A stretch of 64,000 nucleotides of DNA from a virus: positions 1 to 64,000 of IMG/VR virus record IMGVR_UViG_3300036823_000160. One strand, 5' to 3'. Position numbers and translations under genes: made by a program. Within the stretch, counting starts at the first letter, position 1. Each line of letters begins with the position of its first letter. Shown in pieces: positions 55,949 through 63,272 of this stretch. The notes below the pieces were generated by a model. The model made no database searches and had not been told where the DNA came from. It worked only from the letters and a program-made list of their open reading frames with translations.

Positions 55949-55960
55949 GATGTTCTCCGA

Positions 55961-56605
55961 TCAGCCAATGGCCCCGGCCAGGTGGCCGGTGTCCCAGCCG
56001 GGTCCCGAGTCGAAGCGAAACGTGTTCGCGGGCGGGCTCTCCGAGTACTCGAGGAGCAGTCGCACGCCCGCCGCGTGCGCCTGGTAGGCGAGGTCGTGCC
56101 CGATGATCGCGACCGCAGTCGTGATCGCGACCTCGGTCACGCGAATCACGAGTGTCGCGACGCCCTCGCGCTCGACCCGATAGACGGCGCCGGGTTCGTT
56201 GATGGCGAGTGTCGTGACGAGAATCAGATCCTCGGTCGTGCCGCGCGACCGGTTCACCGCGATGCGCGCGCGGCAGTAGCGCCGATAGTCGTCGTCGGAC
56301 ATCCCGTTGCGAACCTGGCCGACGATCTTGCCGACGAGATCGAGCTGGACGCCGATCGCGTCGTCGAGCGTGATTCCGGCGAGGAGCGCGCGGTACGCGG
56401 TCTCGATGTCGAGGAACGGCGTCACGACGGCCTGCGTGATCGCGGTCGTGATCGGGTTCTCTTTGCAGTACTCGCACAGCCGATTCAACGCCGCATCAAT
56501 TAGCGACCTGTCGACCATGACTGGAACAGGTGCCGGAGGAGTCGGTCCAGCGCCGTCGTCCCCGAAGATGGGGCCAAAGACACCGTCGAAAATGATGCCA
56601 AACAT
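55961..56605 (-). CDS. DUF2612-like tail/baseplate protein
   Basis: A 214-residue protein. 'AALNRLCEYCKENPITTAITQAVV', 'LDDAIGVQLDLVGKIVGQVRNGMSDDDYRRYCRARIAVNRSRGTTEDLI' is the signature of DUF2612/gpI-like tail proteins, which sit between the baseplate J wedge and the fibres. ATG 56605. Gene order (gp25, J, fibres, this) fits a contractile tail, though it lies after the fibre genes. Confidence 0.75.
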   Translation of the reverse strand: MFGIIFDGVFGPIFGDDGAGPTPPAPVPVMVDRSLIDAALNRLCEYCKENPITTAITQAVVTPFLDIETAYRALLAGITLDDAIGVQLDLVGKIVGQVRNGMSDDDYRRYCRARIAVNRSRGTTEDLILVTTLAINEPGAVYRVEREGVATLVIRVTEVAITTAVAIIGHDLAYQAHAAGVRLLLEYSESPPANTFRFDSGPGWDTGHLAGAIG

Positions 56606-56612
56606 TGATGTC

Positions 56613-57725
56613 TTAGCTCAGGTCGTTGTAAGTGACTGCGGTAACACCGTCCGCCGTGACGGTCATCGTGACCGCGTTCTTGGTATCCGCGGCGTCGCGC
56701 ACCACAACCGTGCCCGTCGAGTAACCGGACTTCTTAGCGAGTGCGAGCCGGAACACTCCACGAAGCACGTCCCCAAGCGTCTTCGATCCTTCGATGGCCG
56801 TTGCGACAACAGCGGCTGCAATTGTGGAAGCACTTGGCGCCGCGACCGCCGCTGCGATTGTGCCTGCTGAAGGGATATCGGTTGGCTGTGCGCGCGTGCT
56901 GACAGCCACGTCCAGATTTGCGATCACCTTGCCTGCACTGCCCGCTCCAAACGACCCAGGGACCGCCGTGCCAAGAACGGTGCTCGCCACAGTCGCGGCG
57001 CTTGGAACGTCCGACGGCTGTGCGCGCGATGACACGGAAGCATTGAGGTTCGTATTCAGTAGTGCTCCAAGCGTGCTTGCGGTCGTGTGTGCGCTGGCGA
57101 TCTCGTCCCAGACAGCGCCTAGGGCGTTCGCCGCGAAGGCTGCCGCGGTAAGGGCAGCGGCTCCAACCGATCCCATATTGGCATCCACACGACCACTGAC
57201 CAGCCCGTTGGGCGTGCCGCCGAGCCAGAGGTTCAGGTTCGCGCGCGCGTTACCGGCACCGTCCACACTGATCTGGCCGGTGCTCGTTCCGAGAGTAGGT
57301 AGGCCGCCGGCCGCCGACGCGTTGGCGTTCGGTAGTGCCGTTAGCCCGTTACGAACCGCGTCATAGTCGTCGGCCACAGCGACCTGCAGCGCGATTTCAC
57401 GCTGTTCCATCACCTTCGTTCCTCCGCTGCTCACGATGCTGATGTTCAGGACGCCGAGCGTGTCGACATCGCCGGCAGCGAGTTCGAGGTAGAACAGGCC
57501 CTTCTTCCTCGTCGAGTCGACTTCGGTGATCGTCCCCGTCGTCGAGAGCGCGGTCCCCGACCCCGTGGAGCCACCGGTCTTATAGAGCCAGACGGTGAAC
57601 GAGCCTGCGCCGCCGATCCCCATGTCCGAAGCAGAGATCCGGCTCTGGAGAGAGGTTGTATCGACAGCAGTGAAGTACACACGACGGCGGTTGGCCGTGG
57701 ACTGGTTCAGGAGAACGCGTTGCAT
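56613..57725 (-). CDS. tail fibre protein with Ala-rich repeats
   Basis: A 370-residue protein. The N-terminus ('RRVYFTAVDTTSLQSRISASDMGIGGAGSFTVWLYKTGGSTGSG') is a beta-sandwich attachment-like domain seen in phage tail appendages. The middle has two or three copies of a unit 'VSxRAQPxDIPSAxTxAxxVxxxAxx'. The C-terminus is a small beta domain. Presumably a trimeric fibre segment; receptor unknown. Confidence 0.7.
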   Translation of the reverse strand: MQRVLLNQSTANRRRVYFTAVDTTSLQSRISASDMGIGGAGSFTVWLYKTGGSTGSGTALSTTGTITEVDSTRKKGLFYLELAAGDVDTLGVLNISIVSSGGTKVMEQREIALQVAVADDYDAVRNGLTALPNANASAAGGLPTLGTSTGQISVDGAGNARANLNLWLGGTPNGLVSGRVDANMGSVGAAALTAAAFAANALGAVWDEIASAHTTASTLGALLNTNLNASVSSRAQPSDVPSAATVASTVLGTAVPGSFGAGSAGKVIANLDVAVSTRAQPTDIPSAGTIAAAVAAPSASTIAAAVVATAIEGSKTLGDVLRGVFRLALAKKSGYSTGTVVVRDAADTKNAVTMTVTADGVTAVTYNDLS

Positions 57726-57737
57726 GTTATTAGGTCC

Positions 57738-59516
57738 TCACCAAGTGACGTTGTCGCCGAGGGTCTTGAGTCGGTTCCTGACAACCACGTCGGTCATCTC
57801 GGCACCTGATCCAATCCATAGCTGGACCTGCGCGTACTTGCAGTTTGCTGACGAGTCGCCGCCCTTACCCCAACTAAAAAACGTCGCCGTGGACGTCGCC
57901 CACGGCACCGTTAGGCGCTGCCCCGGCGTGTAGACCATGTGACGACTGTTCGTAACGTCGTGAAGCATCAGAATACGTACGCGCGTGCCAACGATCGACT
58001 GCGTGCCGGTAATCGTGTTCGACCCGTTGACACACTTGAGCAGGCCGCCGGTCGTAACCCGGACGTCGAGGCCGCCGTAGCTCGCGATGCTGCGCTCGGC
58101 GCTCGGTGCCGTCGGAATCAGCACGTCGACCATGAACGCGATCGAGTTCGTGGACGCGCTCGGGCTGGAGTTGTATAGGAATCGTGCAGTCGAACTGCCA
58201 TCCGCGACCGTGAGCGCCTTGCGGTTTGCGCTACCGAAGGTGTCGCTGTAGGTCCACGACACGGCGCCGTTCACAACTGCTGCGTTTGAGCCGATACCGT
58301 CGGCCGCATTGCCGGTCGTGTCCTGACAGCCCCACTGATCCGTCGGCGTGGCGCCCCCATCGACCGCGTTGGCCGCAGCCCACTCGGTCGAGCTCGCCGG
58401 ATAACCGATCCCGTTCCCGGAGTCGACGGTCCATGCGGGCAGTACAGTCTTCGTAGCAGGAACGAGGTTCGCCTTACCGCTGTCATCCTCGACTGTAAGC
58501 GACACTGTGTACGGGCCACTGCTTGCGTAGGTATGAGAAGGGTTCTGTGATGTCGAGTGGTTGCCGTCTCCGAAGTCCCAGTTCCAGGCCGTGATCGTCC
58601 CGTCATCGTCGGTTGATGTATCGGTGAACGCCACGGTAAGGCCCGACGGCGCGATCGTGAACGACGCGACGGGGCGTACATCGATGCTGAGCGCCGATAG
58701 GATTTGCTTGCCAAATCGCCGCCCCAGCGTGACGAGACTGTCGGCCGTGAAGTGTACGCCCGTCCCGCCAACCATCGACAGATCATCGACGTTGAACATA
58801 TACACGTTGGTGTTCCCCGAGATGAACGACGCCTCTTGGGTCCTGACCGTTGACGTGAACGTCTGACCGGTAGAACTGCCGAGTTCGTAGATCACGAACG
58901 GTGCGCTTGGCCAGATCGCACGAAGTCCTGCCAGGATCGCGGACTGGTTCGCGTTGTAGTTCGCGGATAGTGTCGCGTCCTGTGAGTCGGTCTCGCCGGA
59001 GCAGGAGACGAACGCGACGATGTTCCCGTTGAGTGCGATCTCCTGCGCCTTCCAGAAGTTCACCGCCTGCGTGAATGCGTTCGGGCTGCCTCCTGGGCTT
59101 GTCGGATACGTGCTCGTCGGTAGCCATTGAGCGAGTGAACTCGATGCGATGGCGAACTTGCACATCGCCCACTCCGGCGTCGACTGTGCATCATTGAGAT
59201 AGCGTGAGAGCGAGAAGTCGGGGCCGAACTGGTCCGACCCGTTTGCACCGACGTACGACGCGATTGGTCCCGTCGTGAAGGGGCCTAGAAACGGAATAGG
59301 GTCCGTGTTCGACGATGCCGCGATCATCGCGAGCGTTACCGGCGTGAATGGGGTGTTGTAGGTCGAAGGAAGCAGTGTCGTCAGGAGACTAGTCTCCTGT
59401 GACGGGCCAAGTCCGTTGTTGGACTGCCCCATGAACGCGATCAGCTTCCGCCGGGGGACGAGCGACTCCTGATCGCGCAGGTAGCTGAAGCCGATGTCTG
59501 CCCCGAGGTAGTTCAA
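57738..59516 (-). CDS. tail fibre with SGNH/SASA esterase and PKD domain
   Basis: A 592-residue protein from TTG 59516 (TTGA overlap with the J gene, GGAGA upstream). Residues 20-280 form an SGNH-type carbohydrate esterase: 'KLIAFMGQSNNGLG' has the nucleophile Ser, 'VSCSGETDSQ' is block III-like, and 'GGTGVHFTADSLVTLGRRF' carries the D/H-like end. Residues 278-353 are a PKD domain ('PVASFTIAPSGLTVAFTDTS', 'WDFGDGNHSTSQNPSHTY'). The remainder is a lectin-like beta sandwich. It probably deacetylates host surface polysaccharide during adsorption. Confidence 0.78.
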   Translation of the reverse strand: MNYLGADIGFSYLRDQESLVPRRKLIAFMGQSNNGLGPSQETSLLTTLLPSTYNTPFTPVTLAMIAASSNTDPIPFLGPFTTGPIASYVGANGSDQFGPDFSLSRYLNDAQSTPEWAMCKFAIASSSLAQWLPTSTYPTSPGGSPNAFTQAVNFWKAQEIALNGNIVAFVSCSGETDSQDATLSANYNANQSAILAGLRAIWPSAPFVIYELGSSTGQTFTSTVRTQEASFISGNTNVYMFNVDDLSMVGGTGVHFTADSLVTLGRRFGKQILSALSIDVRPVASFTIAPSGLTVAFTDTSTDDDGTITAWNWDFGDGNHSTSQNPSHTYASSGPYTVSLTVEDDSGKANLVPATKTVLPAWTVDSGNGIGYPASSTEWAAANAVDGGATPTDQWGCQDTTGNAADGIGSNAAVVNGAVSWTYSDTFGSANRKALTVADGSSTARFLYNSSPSASTNSIAFMVDVLIPTAPSAERSIASYGGLDVRVTTGGLLKCVNGSNTITGTQSIVGTRVRILMLHDVTNSRHMVYTPGQRLTVPWATSTATFFSWGKGGDSSANCKYAQVQLWIGSGAEMTDVVVRNRLKTLGDNVTW

Positions 59517-61060
59517 GGGGTCTCCGGGGCCGAGTGCACGGTCACACGGCTGGTGCCGAAGGACGCGATCTGGCGCGTCGAGATCGCGACGGGGTTTCCG
59601 AGGAAGCACCAGTGCGCGGTGCCGTCGACGATGTCGGTTCCGGTCCCGACCGGTCCGCCGCTCCCAGCGCTGGTTCCTGCGATGGTGCAGATGTACTTGC
59701 GCCCGTCGTTCGAGACGACGCTCCGCGCGCCGGCCGTCGCGCTGTAGGCCGTGGTCGACGCCCAGGCTACGGCCGTGCCGATCACGTCGTTGAAAATCAA
59801 AACCTCGGTCACGTCGAGAACACCGTTGACCCCGAACGCGAGCGCCCCCGTCTTCGAGGCCACACCGTCGACACCAATCGTCCGAGTCGGCGACGCGATC
59901 GCCGCCTGGACCTCGACATCGCCGTCGCTCGGGTACGCGGTTGAGTCGTAGCCGAGCGTGATCACGACCCACACGTCGATGAGGGCCGGGTGCGTGAATT
60001 CGATCGTGTGCGGTACGCCCTGCGAGTCGGTCGACGTCGTGACCGTCGTCCCGTGCGTCGCGATCCCAGCGGCAACCTGCGCGAGCAGTAGATCCGCGAC
60101 CGCCTGGTTGTGCGTAGCGTCATCGGTGCACTGGACGAGCGCCTCGATCGCGTGCGGTGGAACACCATCGCTGTTCGTCGTGTCGGTCTCGTTTACGAAC
60201 ACGGTCACCGCAGAGGGCTGGCTCCCGTCGAAGAACTTGAGCTCGAGAAGGACGGCGCGAATCGCGTCCGCCGTGCCGGCACCGTCTCCGGCGAGCTCCT
60301 GCGCGCGCAGTAGCCGCAGTTCCTGATCCGTCGCGATGTCGCGGCCCGGCGTCGCGTCGCTCAGGTTGCGTACCCCAGAGAGCCCCGCGAGCGGCGTGTC
60401 GATATTGATGATGTCTCCCGCGATCGCCGTGACCGCGCCGGTCACCGTGCACTCGGCCTCGACGTCGACCGCTCCGGTACCGTCTCCGACGTACTCCCAG
60501 ACGAGCGCACCGAGGCCGTCCGAGATACTCGACAGGGTCGACGTCGGTCCCGATCCCGATACGGCCGACGTTCCTGCAGCGGTCGCCTGGTAAACGCGCC
60601 CCGAATTCGTGACGCGGTCGCCGACGGAGTACGCGTGTGATGTCACCCAGGCGGTCAGCGAACCGATCGTCGCGTCTGCCTCGGTCTCGAACTGCTTGTT
60701 CGAGCTCGACGCGTGCGCGAGCCGCCCGGCTGGAACCAGGGTAGTCGGCGTGCCCGTGAGCGTGAGTGGGGTCGTGCTCGGAGCCGCAGCCAGCCGTAGT
60801 GTGCCCGTGAGGGCGCAAACGGCGTCGAGTGATGCGCCCGTCGCCGAGTCGGGATCGAAGGCCGCGTAGAGCAGCTGTGCGAGGTCCCAGACGACGGACT
60901 CGCGCTCTGCGAACACGCCCACGACCTGTCCCAACCACGAAACATCTCCGAGGACGAGCGGGCCGATCAACGTCCTGAGCACGGACTCGACCTCCGTGCG
61001 CACGACGGTCAGCGGCTTCGGGGTGAAGCCGAGCGAGGTAAGGCCGTAGGTCGTAGCCAT
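59513..61060 (-). CDS. baseplate J-like protein
   Basis: A 515-residue baseplate wedge component. N-terminal 'YGLTSLGFTPKPLTVVRTEVESVLRTLIGPLVLG' and 'WDLAQLLYAAFDPDSATGASLDAVCALTGTLR' match phage J proteins. The middle has two carbohydrate-binding-like inserts ('WVTSHAYSVGDRVTNSGRVYQATAAGTS' and 'WASTTAYSATAGARSVVSNDGRKYICTIAGTS'). 'LSGVRNLSDATPGRDIATDQELRLLRAQEL' is the family core. ATG 61060 follows AGGGAG inside a TGACCAGGGA site. Confidence 0.88.
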   Translation of the reverse strand: MATTYGLTSLGFTPKPLTVVRTEVESVLRTLIGPLVLGDVSWLGQVVGVFAERESVVWDLAQLLYAAFDPDSATGASLDAVCALTGTLRLAAAPSTTPLTLTGTPTTLVPAGRLAHASSSNKQFETEADATIGSLTAWVTSHAYSVGDRVTNSGRVYQATAAGTSAVSGSGPTSTLSSISDGLGALVWEYVGDGTGAVDVEAECTVTGAVTAIAGDIINIDTPLAGLSGVRNLSDATPGRDIATDQELRLLRAQELAGDGAGTADAIRAVLLELKFFDGSQPSAVTVFVNETDTTNSDGVPPHAIEALVQCTDDATHNQAVADLLLAQVAAGIATHGTTVTTSTDSQGVPHTIEFTHPALIDVWVVITLGYDSTAYPSDGDVEVQAAIASPTRTIGVDGVASKTGALAFGVNGVLDVTEVLIFNDVIGTAVAWASTTAYSATAGARSVVSNDGRKYICTIAGTSAGSGGPVGTGTDIVDGTAHWCFLGNPVAISTRQIASFGTSRVTVHSAPETP

Positions 61061-61070
61061 GCCCGGTGAC

Positions 61071-61080
61071 TCCCTGGTCA
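61071..61080. promoter_or_regulatory. CTGGTCA-type site before baseplate J
   Basis: TCCCTGGTCA (TGACCAGGGA leftward). Here the leftward AGGGAG serves as the ribosome-binding site of the J gene, so it may be a coincidental match. Confidence 0.35.
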
Positions 61081-61114
61081 CCTTGGCACGAATGGTGCAC
61101 CAGGGCGACTCGGC

Positions 61115-61531
61115 TCAGGAGCCTGGCATCTTCGAGAGCGAGTCGGCGATCGAGTCCCCGAAGGCTGTGATCACGACCCAGCTGACGTAGAGGGTACGAG
61201 TACGGGGTTCGAACGACACGTCGAGCGTGTCCAGGCTCGCGACGCCCGGTACACCCAAGATCGCCGTCCTGAACGCCGCGCGTGTCTTTACGGGGTCGAA
61301 CCGCGGACCGAGCAACGCCTCGGACTCGTCGACGCTGGCATTCGCGAGATAGGGGATGCCCGCGAGCAGGTTCAAAAACCACTCGCCGGCGATCATCTGA
61401 ACGACAACCCGGATCAACTGGGCCACGGCGGGTACCCCGCGGGCGAACACGATGTCCCCGTTCACGATGACAGGGTCGTTGTTCGCATCCAGAAGGACGT
61501 CGAGAGGGTCGGTAACCAGTGGCGCGGCCAT
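61115..61531 (-). CDS. gp25-like baseplate wedge protein
   Basis: A 138-residue protein. 'DVLLDANNDPVIVNGDIVFARGVPAVAQLIRVVVQMIAGEWFLNLLAGIPYL' is typical of GPW/gp25-type wedge proteins (acidic strand, helix, 'EWFLNxxxGIPY'). 'LGPRFDPVKTRAAFRTAILGVPGVASLDTLDVSF' completes the fold. ATG 61531. Encoded directly before J, as in most contractile tails. Confidence 0.82.
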   Translation of the reverse strand: MAAPLVTDPLDVLLDANNDPVIVNGDIVFARGVPAVAQLIRVVVQMIAGEWFLNLLAGIPYLANASVDESEALLGPRFDPVKTRAAFRTAILGVPGVASLDTLDVSFEPRTRTLYVSWVVITAFGDSIADSLSKMPGS

Positions 61532-61607
61532 GGAGGAGGGTAGCTCGTGGATCGGGGTAAGCCGACAGTTGTCAATAGGGGGCGATTTCTGGCATCGTGG
61601 TTCGTAC
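61532..61607. promoter_or_regulatory. divergent intergenic region between gp25 and the lipoprotein
   Basis: 76 bases between two divergent starts. A TTGACA on the minus strand (61575-61570) could be a -35 box for the wedge gene. No GAAAGC/GGGTTC element is present, so the rightward lipoprotein probably uses a host-type promoter. Confidence 0.35.
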
Positions 61608-62582
61608 ATGCTGCGGATCTTCGTATTGTTGGGGCTCCTCACCGGATGCGGATCTCCTCGTTCAGCTGGGCCGGATGCACAACAAAAGGACGCCGCAGTT
61701 GTGGCGACCGACGCCGCTCAAGGCATCGACTCCCTAGTCCCCCGGGACGGTGCCATCGACGTGTTCTGGATGACGATGCCGCCCGTCGTGTTTGATGACC
61801 CTACCGGGCTCCATGCGCCGGTCACGCTCCACGCGCCTAGTGACTACGTGACGTCGCCGTGGGTCGCGCGGCCCCTCGTCATCTTCCTGCACGGCTACGC
61901 CGGCAACCTCTATGCGGGCTGGGATCAGATCGAGGCGCAGGAGATCCTCTATCTCGTTCCGCGCGGGCTCACCGACGCGCAAGGCGGTCACTTCTGGAAC
62001 GCGTCGGTCGCCTGCTGCGACCGCGACGGCAGGGGCAACGATGATGTCGCATTCCTCGGCGGTCTGATCGATGAGGTAGTCGCGGCGGGCTGGAACGTCG
62101 ACCGCTCGCGCGTCGCGGTCATCGGAGCTTCGAATGGAGGCTTCATGGCCGAGCGCATGGCCTGCGCTCGCGCCGACGTCGTGACGCAGATCGTCGACCT
62201 CGCCGGCGCCGGACAGGGCTCGGGGGACCCGGCATGCATGCCGGTGCTGCCCGTGGCAGCGATCGTCGATCACAGCGAGGGCGACAAGACCGTGCTCTTC
62301 GACGGCGGCCAGGTGTCGATCGTGAAGATGGCGCCGGCGCCGGCAGTACTCGGCGCCGGCGGCACGACGGACCGTGGCGACTGCCGGTCGTTAACTGCCG
62401 TCCCCGGCCTGCTCGATCACGATGCTACGGTCACCGGTGCCGAGACGACGGTAGAACAGACCAACTGCAACCGAGGATCGTTGATGTTCTGGTCGGAGCC
62501 GACGTCGGCTCACGTGTTCGAGCCGACCGCGGCCTGGGGCGACGATGTGTGGGCGTGGATGCAAGCACACCCACGAAGCTGA
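61608..62582 (+). CDS. lipoprotein alpha/beta hydrolase (LpqC/PHB-depolymerase-like esterase)
   Basis: A 324-residue protein. Signal 'MLRIFVLLGLLTGCGSP' with lipobox L-T-G-C, then an Asp/Ala-rich linker of the kind common in Myxococcota lipoproteins. The catalytic domain has 'RPLVIFLHGYAGNL' (oxyanion region), 'AVIGASNGGFMAERMAC' (nucleophile Ser in G-A-S-N-G), 'AIVDHSEGDKTV' and a late 'AHVF' His. It is the only rightward gene in the tail region and has no phage promoter element: a lysogeny- or infection-expressed moron acting at the host outer membrane, possibly an esterase altering the surface. Confidence 0.8.
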   Translation: MLRIFVLLGLLTGCGSPRSAGPDAQQKDAAVVATDAAQGIDSLVPRDGAIDVFWMTMPPVVFDDPTGLHAPVTLHAPSDYVTSPWVARPLVIFLHGYAGNLYAGWDQIEAQEILYLVPRGLTDAQGGHFWNASVACCDRDGRGNDDVAFLGGLIDEVVAAGWNVDRSRVAVIGASNGGFMAERMACARADVVTQIVDLAGAGQGSGDPACMPVLPVAAIVDHSEGDKTVLFDGGQVSIVKMAPAPAVLGAGGTTDRGDCRSLTAVPGLLDHDATVTGAETTVEQTNCNRGSLMFWSEPTSAHVFEPTAAWGDDVWAWMQAHPRS

Positions 62583-62597
62583 GAGCTTCGACTCGAG

Positions 62598-63272
62598 CTA
62601 CTCGATCTTGCCCTTGGCCGTGCCTGCGTCCCAGCCCTTGCCCGTGGTCGCGTTGATACCGAGTGCGGTCGCAAGCGCGGCGAGCGCCGCGGCCGACGGG
62701 TCTGCGCCGAGGCTGCTGATCGCGCTCACAAGCGCCGCCCCGAACGTGTCGAGCGCGCTCTGGCCCACGATCGCCTGGCTGGCGTTCGGCGATCCGATCC
62801 TGACCTCGATCTGTGTCGAGATCACGAGCGCGTCCGTGGGTGGCGCCGGCACGATCGGCGCGCCGTACGCGCGAAAGCCAGGCTGGAACACCGCGTCGTT
62901 GATGTCGTGGTGGTGCGAGAGCACCGGATCAATCGAGCGCGAAGCCGTCGTCGACAGCAGTCGATCGATCGAGGCATGGCAGAACACCAGCAGCCCGGTG
63001 TCTCCGACCGCGATCGGGAACGTGATCGAGCTCGGTCCGCTGCCGAGGAACTGCACGGGCACGTTCGAGACGATCGGGAAATCCTCGACCTGGCGGTTAC
63101 CGAACTCGTCGGGGTACTCGCGCTTGACGAGGATCTGTGCGTCGACTTGCTGCGTGACGGGATCGTACCGATTCACGCGCGCAGGAATCGCCACGAACAC
63201 CTTCGCGATCTGTGCGTCGATGGCGGCCGCGATAGCGTCTGCGAAACCTGGATCTGCGAGGGGCTCGATCAC
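62598..63272 (-). CDS. Gp138-like membrane-puncturing spike protein
   Basis: A 224-residue protein. 'VFVAIPARVNRYDPVTQQVDAQILVKREYPDEFGNRQVEDFPIVSNVPVQFLGSGPSSITFPIAVGDTGLLVFCHASID' matches the N-terminal OB domain of phage Gp138/gpV-like spikes, followed by 'HHHDINDAVFQPGFRAYG'. The C-terminus is Ala-rich rather than the usual beta-helix with metal-binding tip, so a separate tip protein may exist. GTG start overlaps the hub stop. Confidence 0.82.
   Translation of the reverse strand: MIEPLADPGFADAIAAAIDAQIAKVFVAIPARVNRYDPVTQQVDAQILVKREYPDEFGNRQVEDFPIVSNVPVQFLGSGPSSITFPIAVGDTGLLVFCHASIDRLLSTTASRSIDPVLSHHHDINDAVFQPGFRAYGAPIVPAPPTDALVISTQIEVRIGSPNASQAIVGQSALDTFGAALVSAISSLGADPSAAALAALATALGINATTGKGWDAGTAKGKIE

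Noticed and set aside
62872-62900. GAAAGC hexamer in the spike gene
   Set aside because: No GGGTTC follows at 15-16 bases and no plus-strand gene starts downstream, so it is not counted as a promoter.
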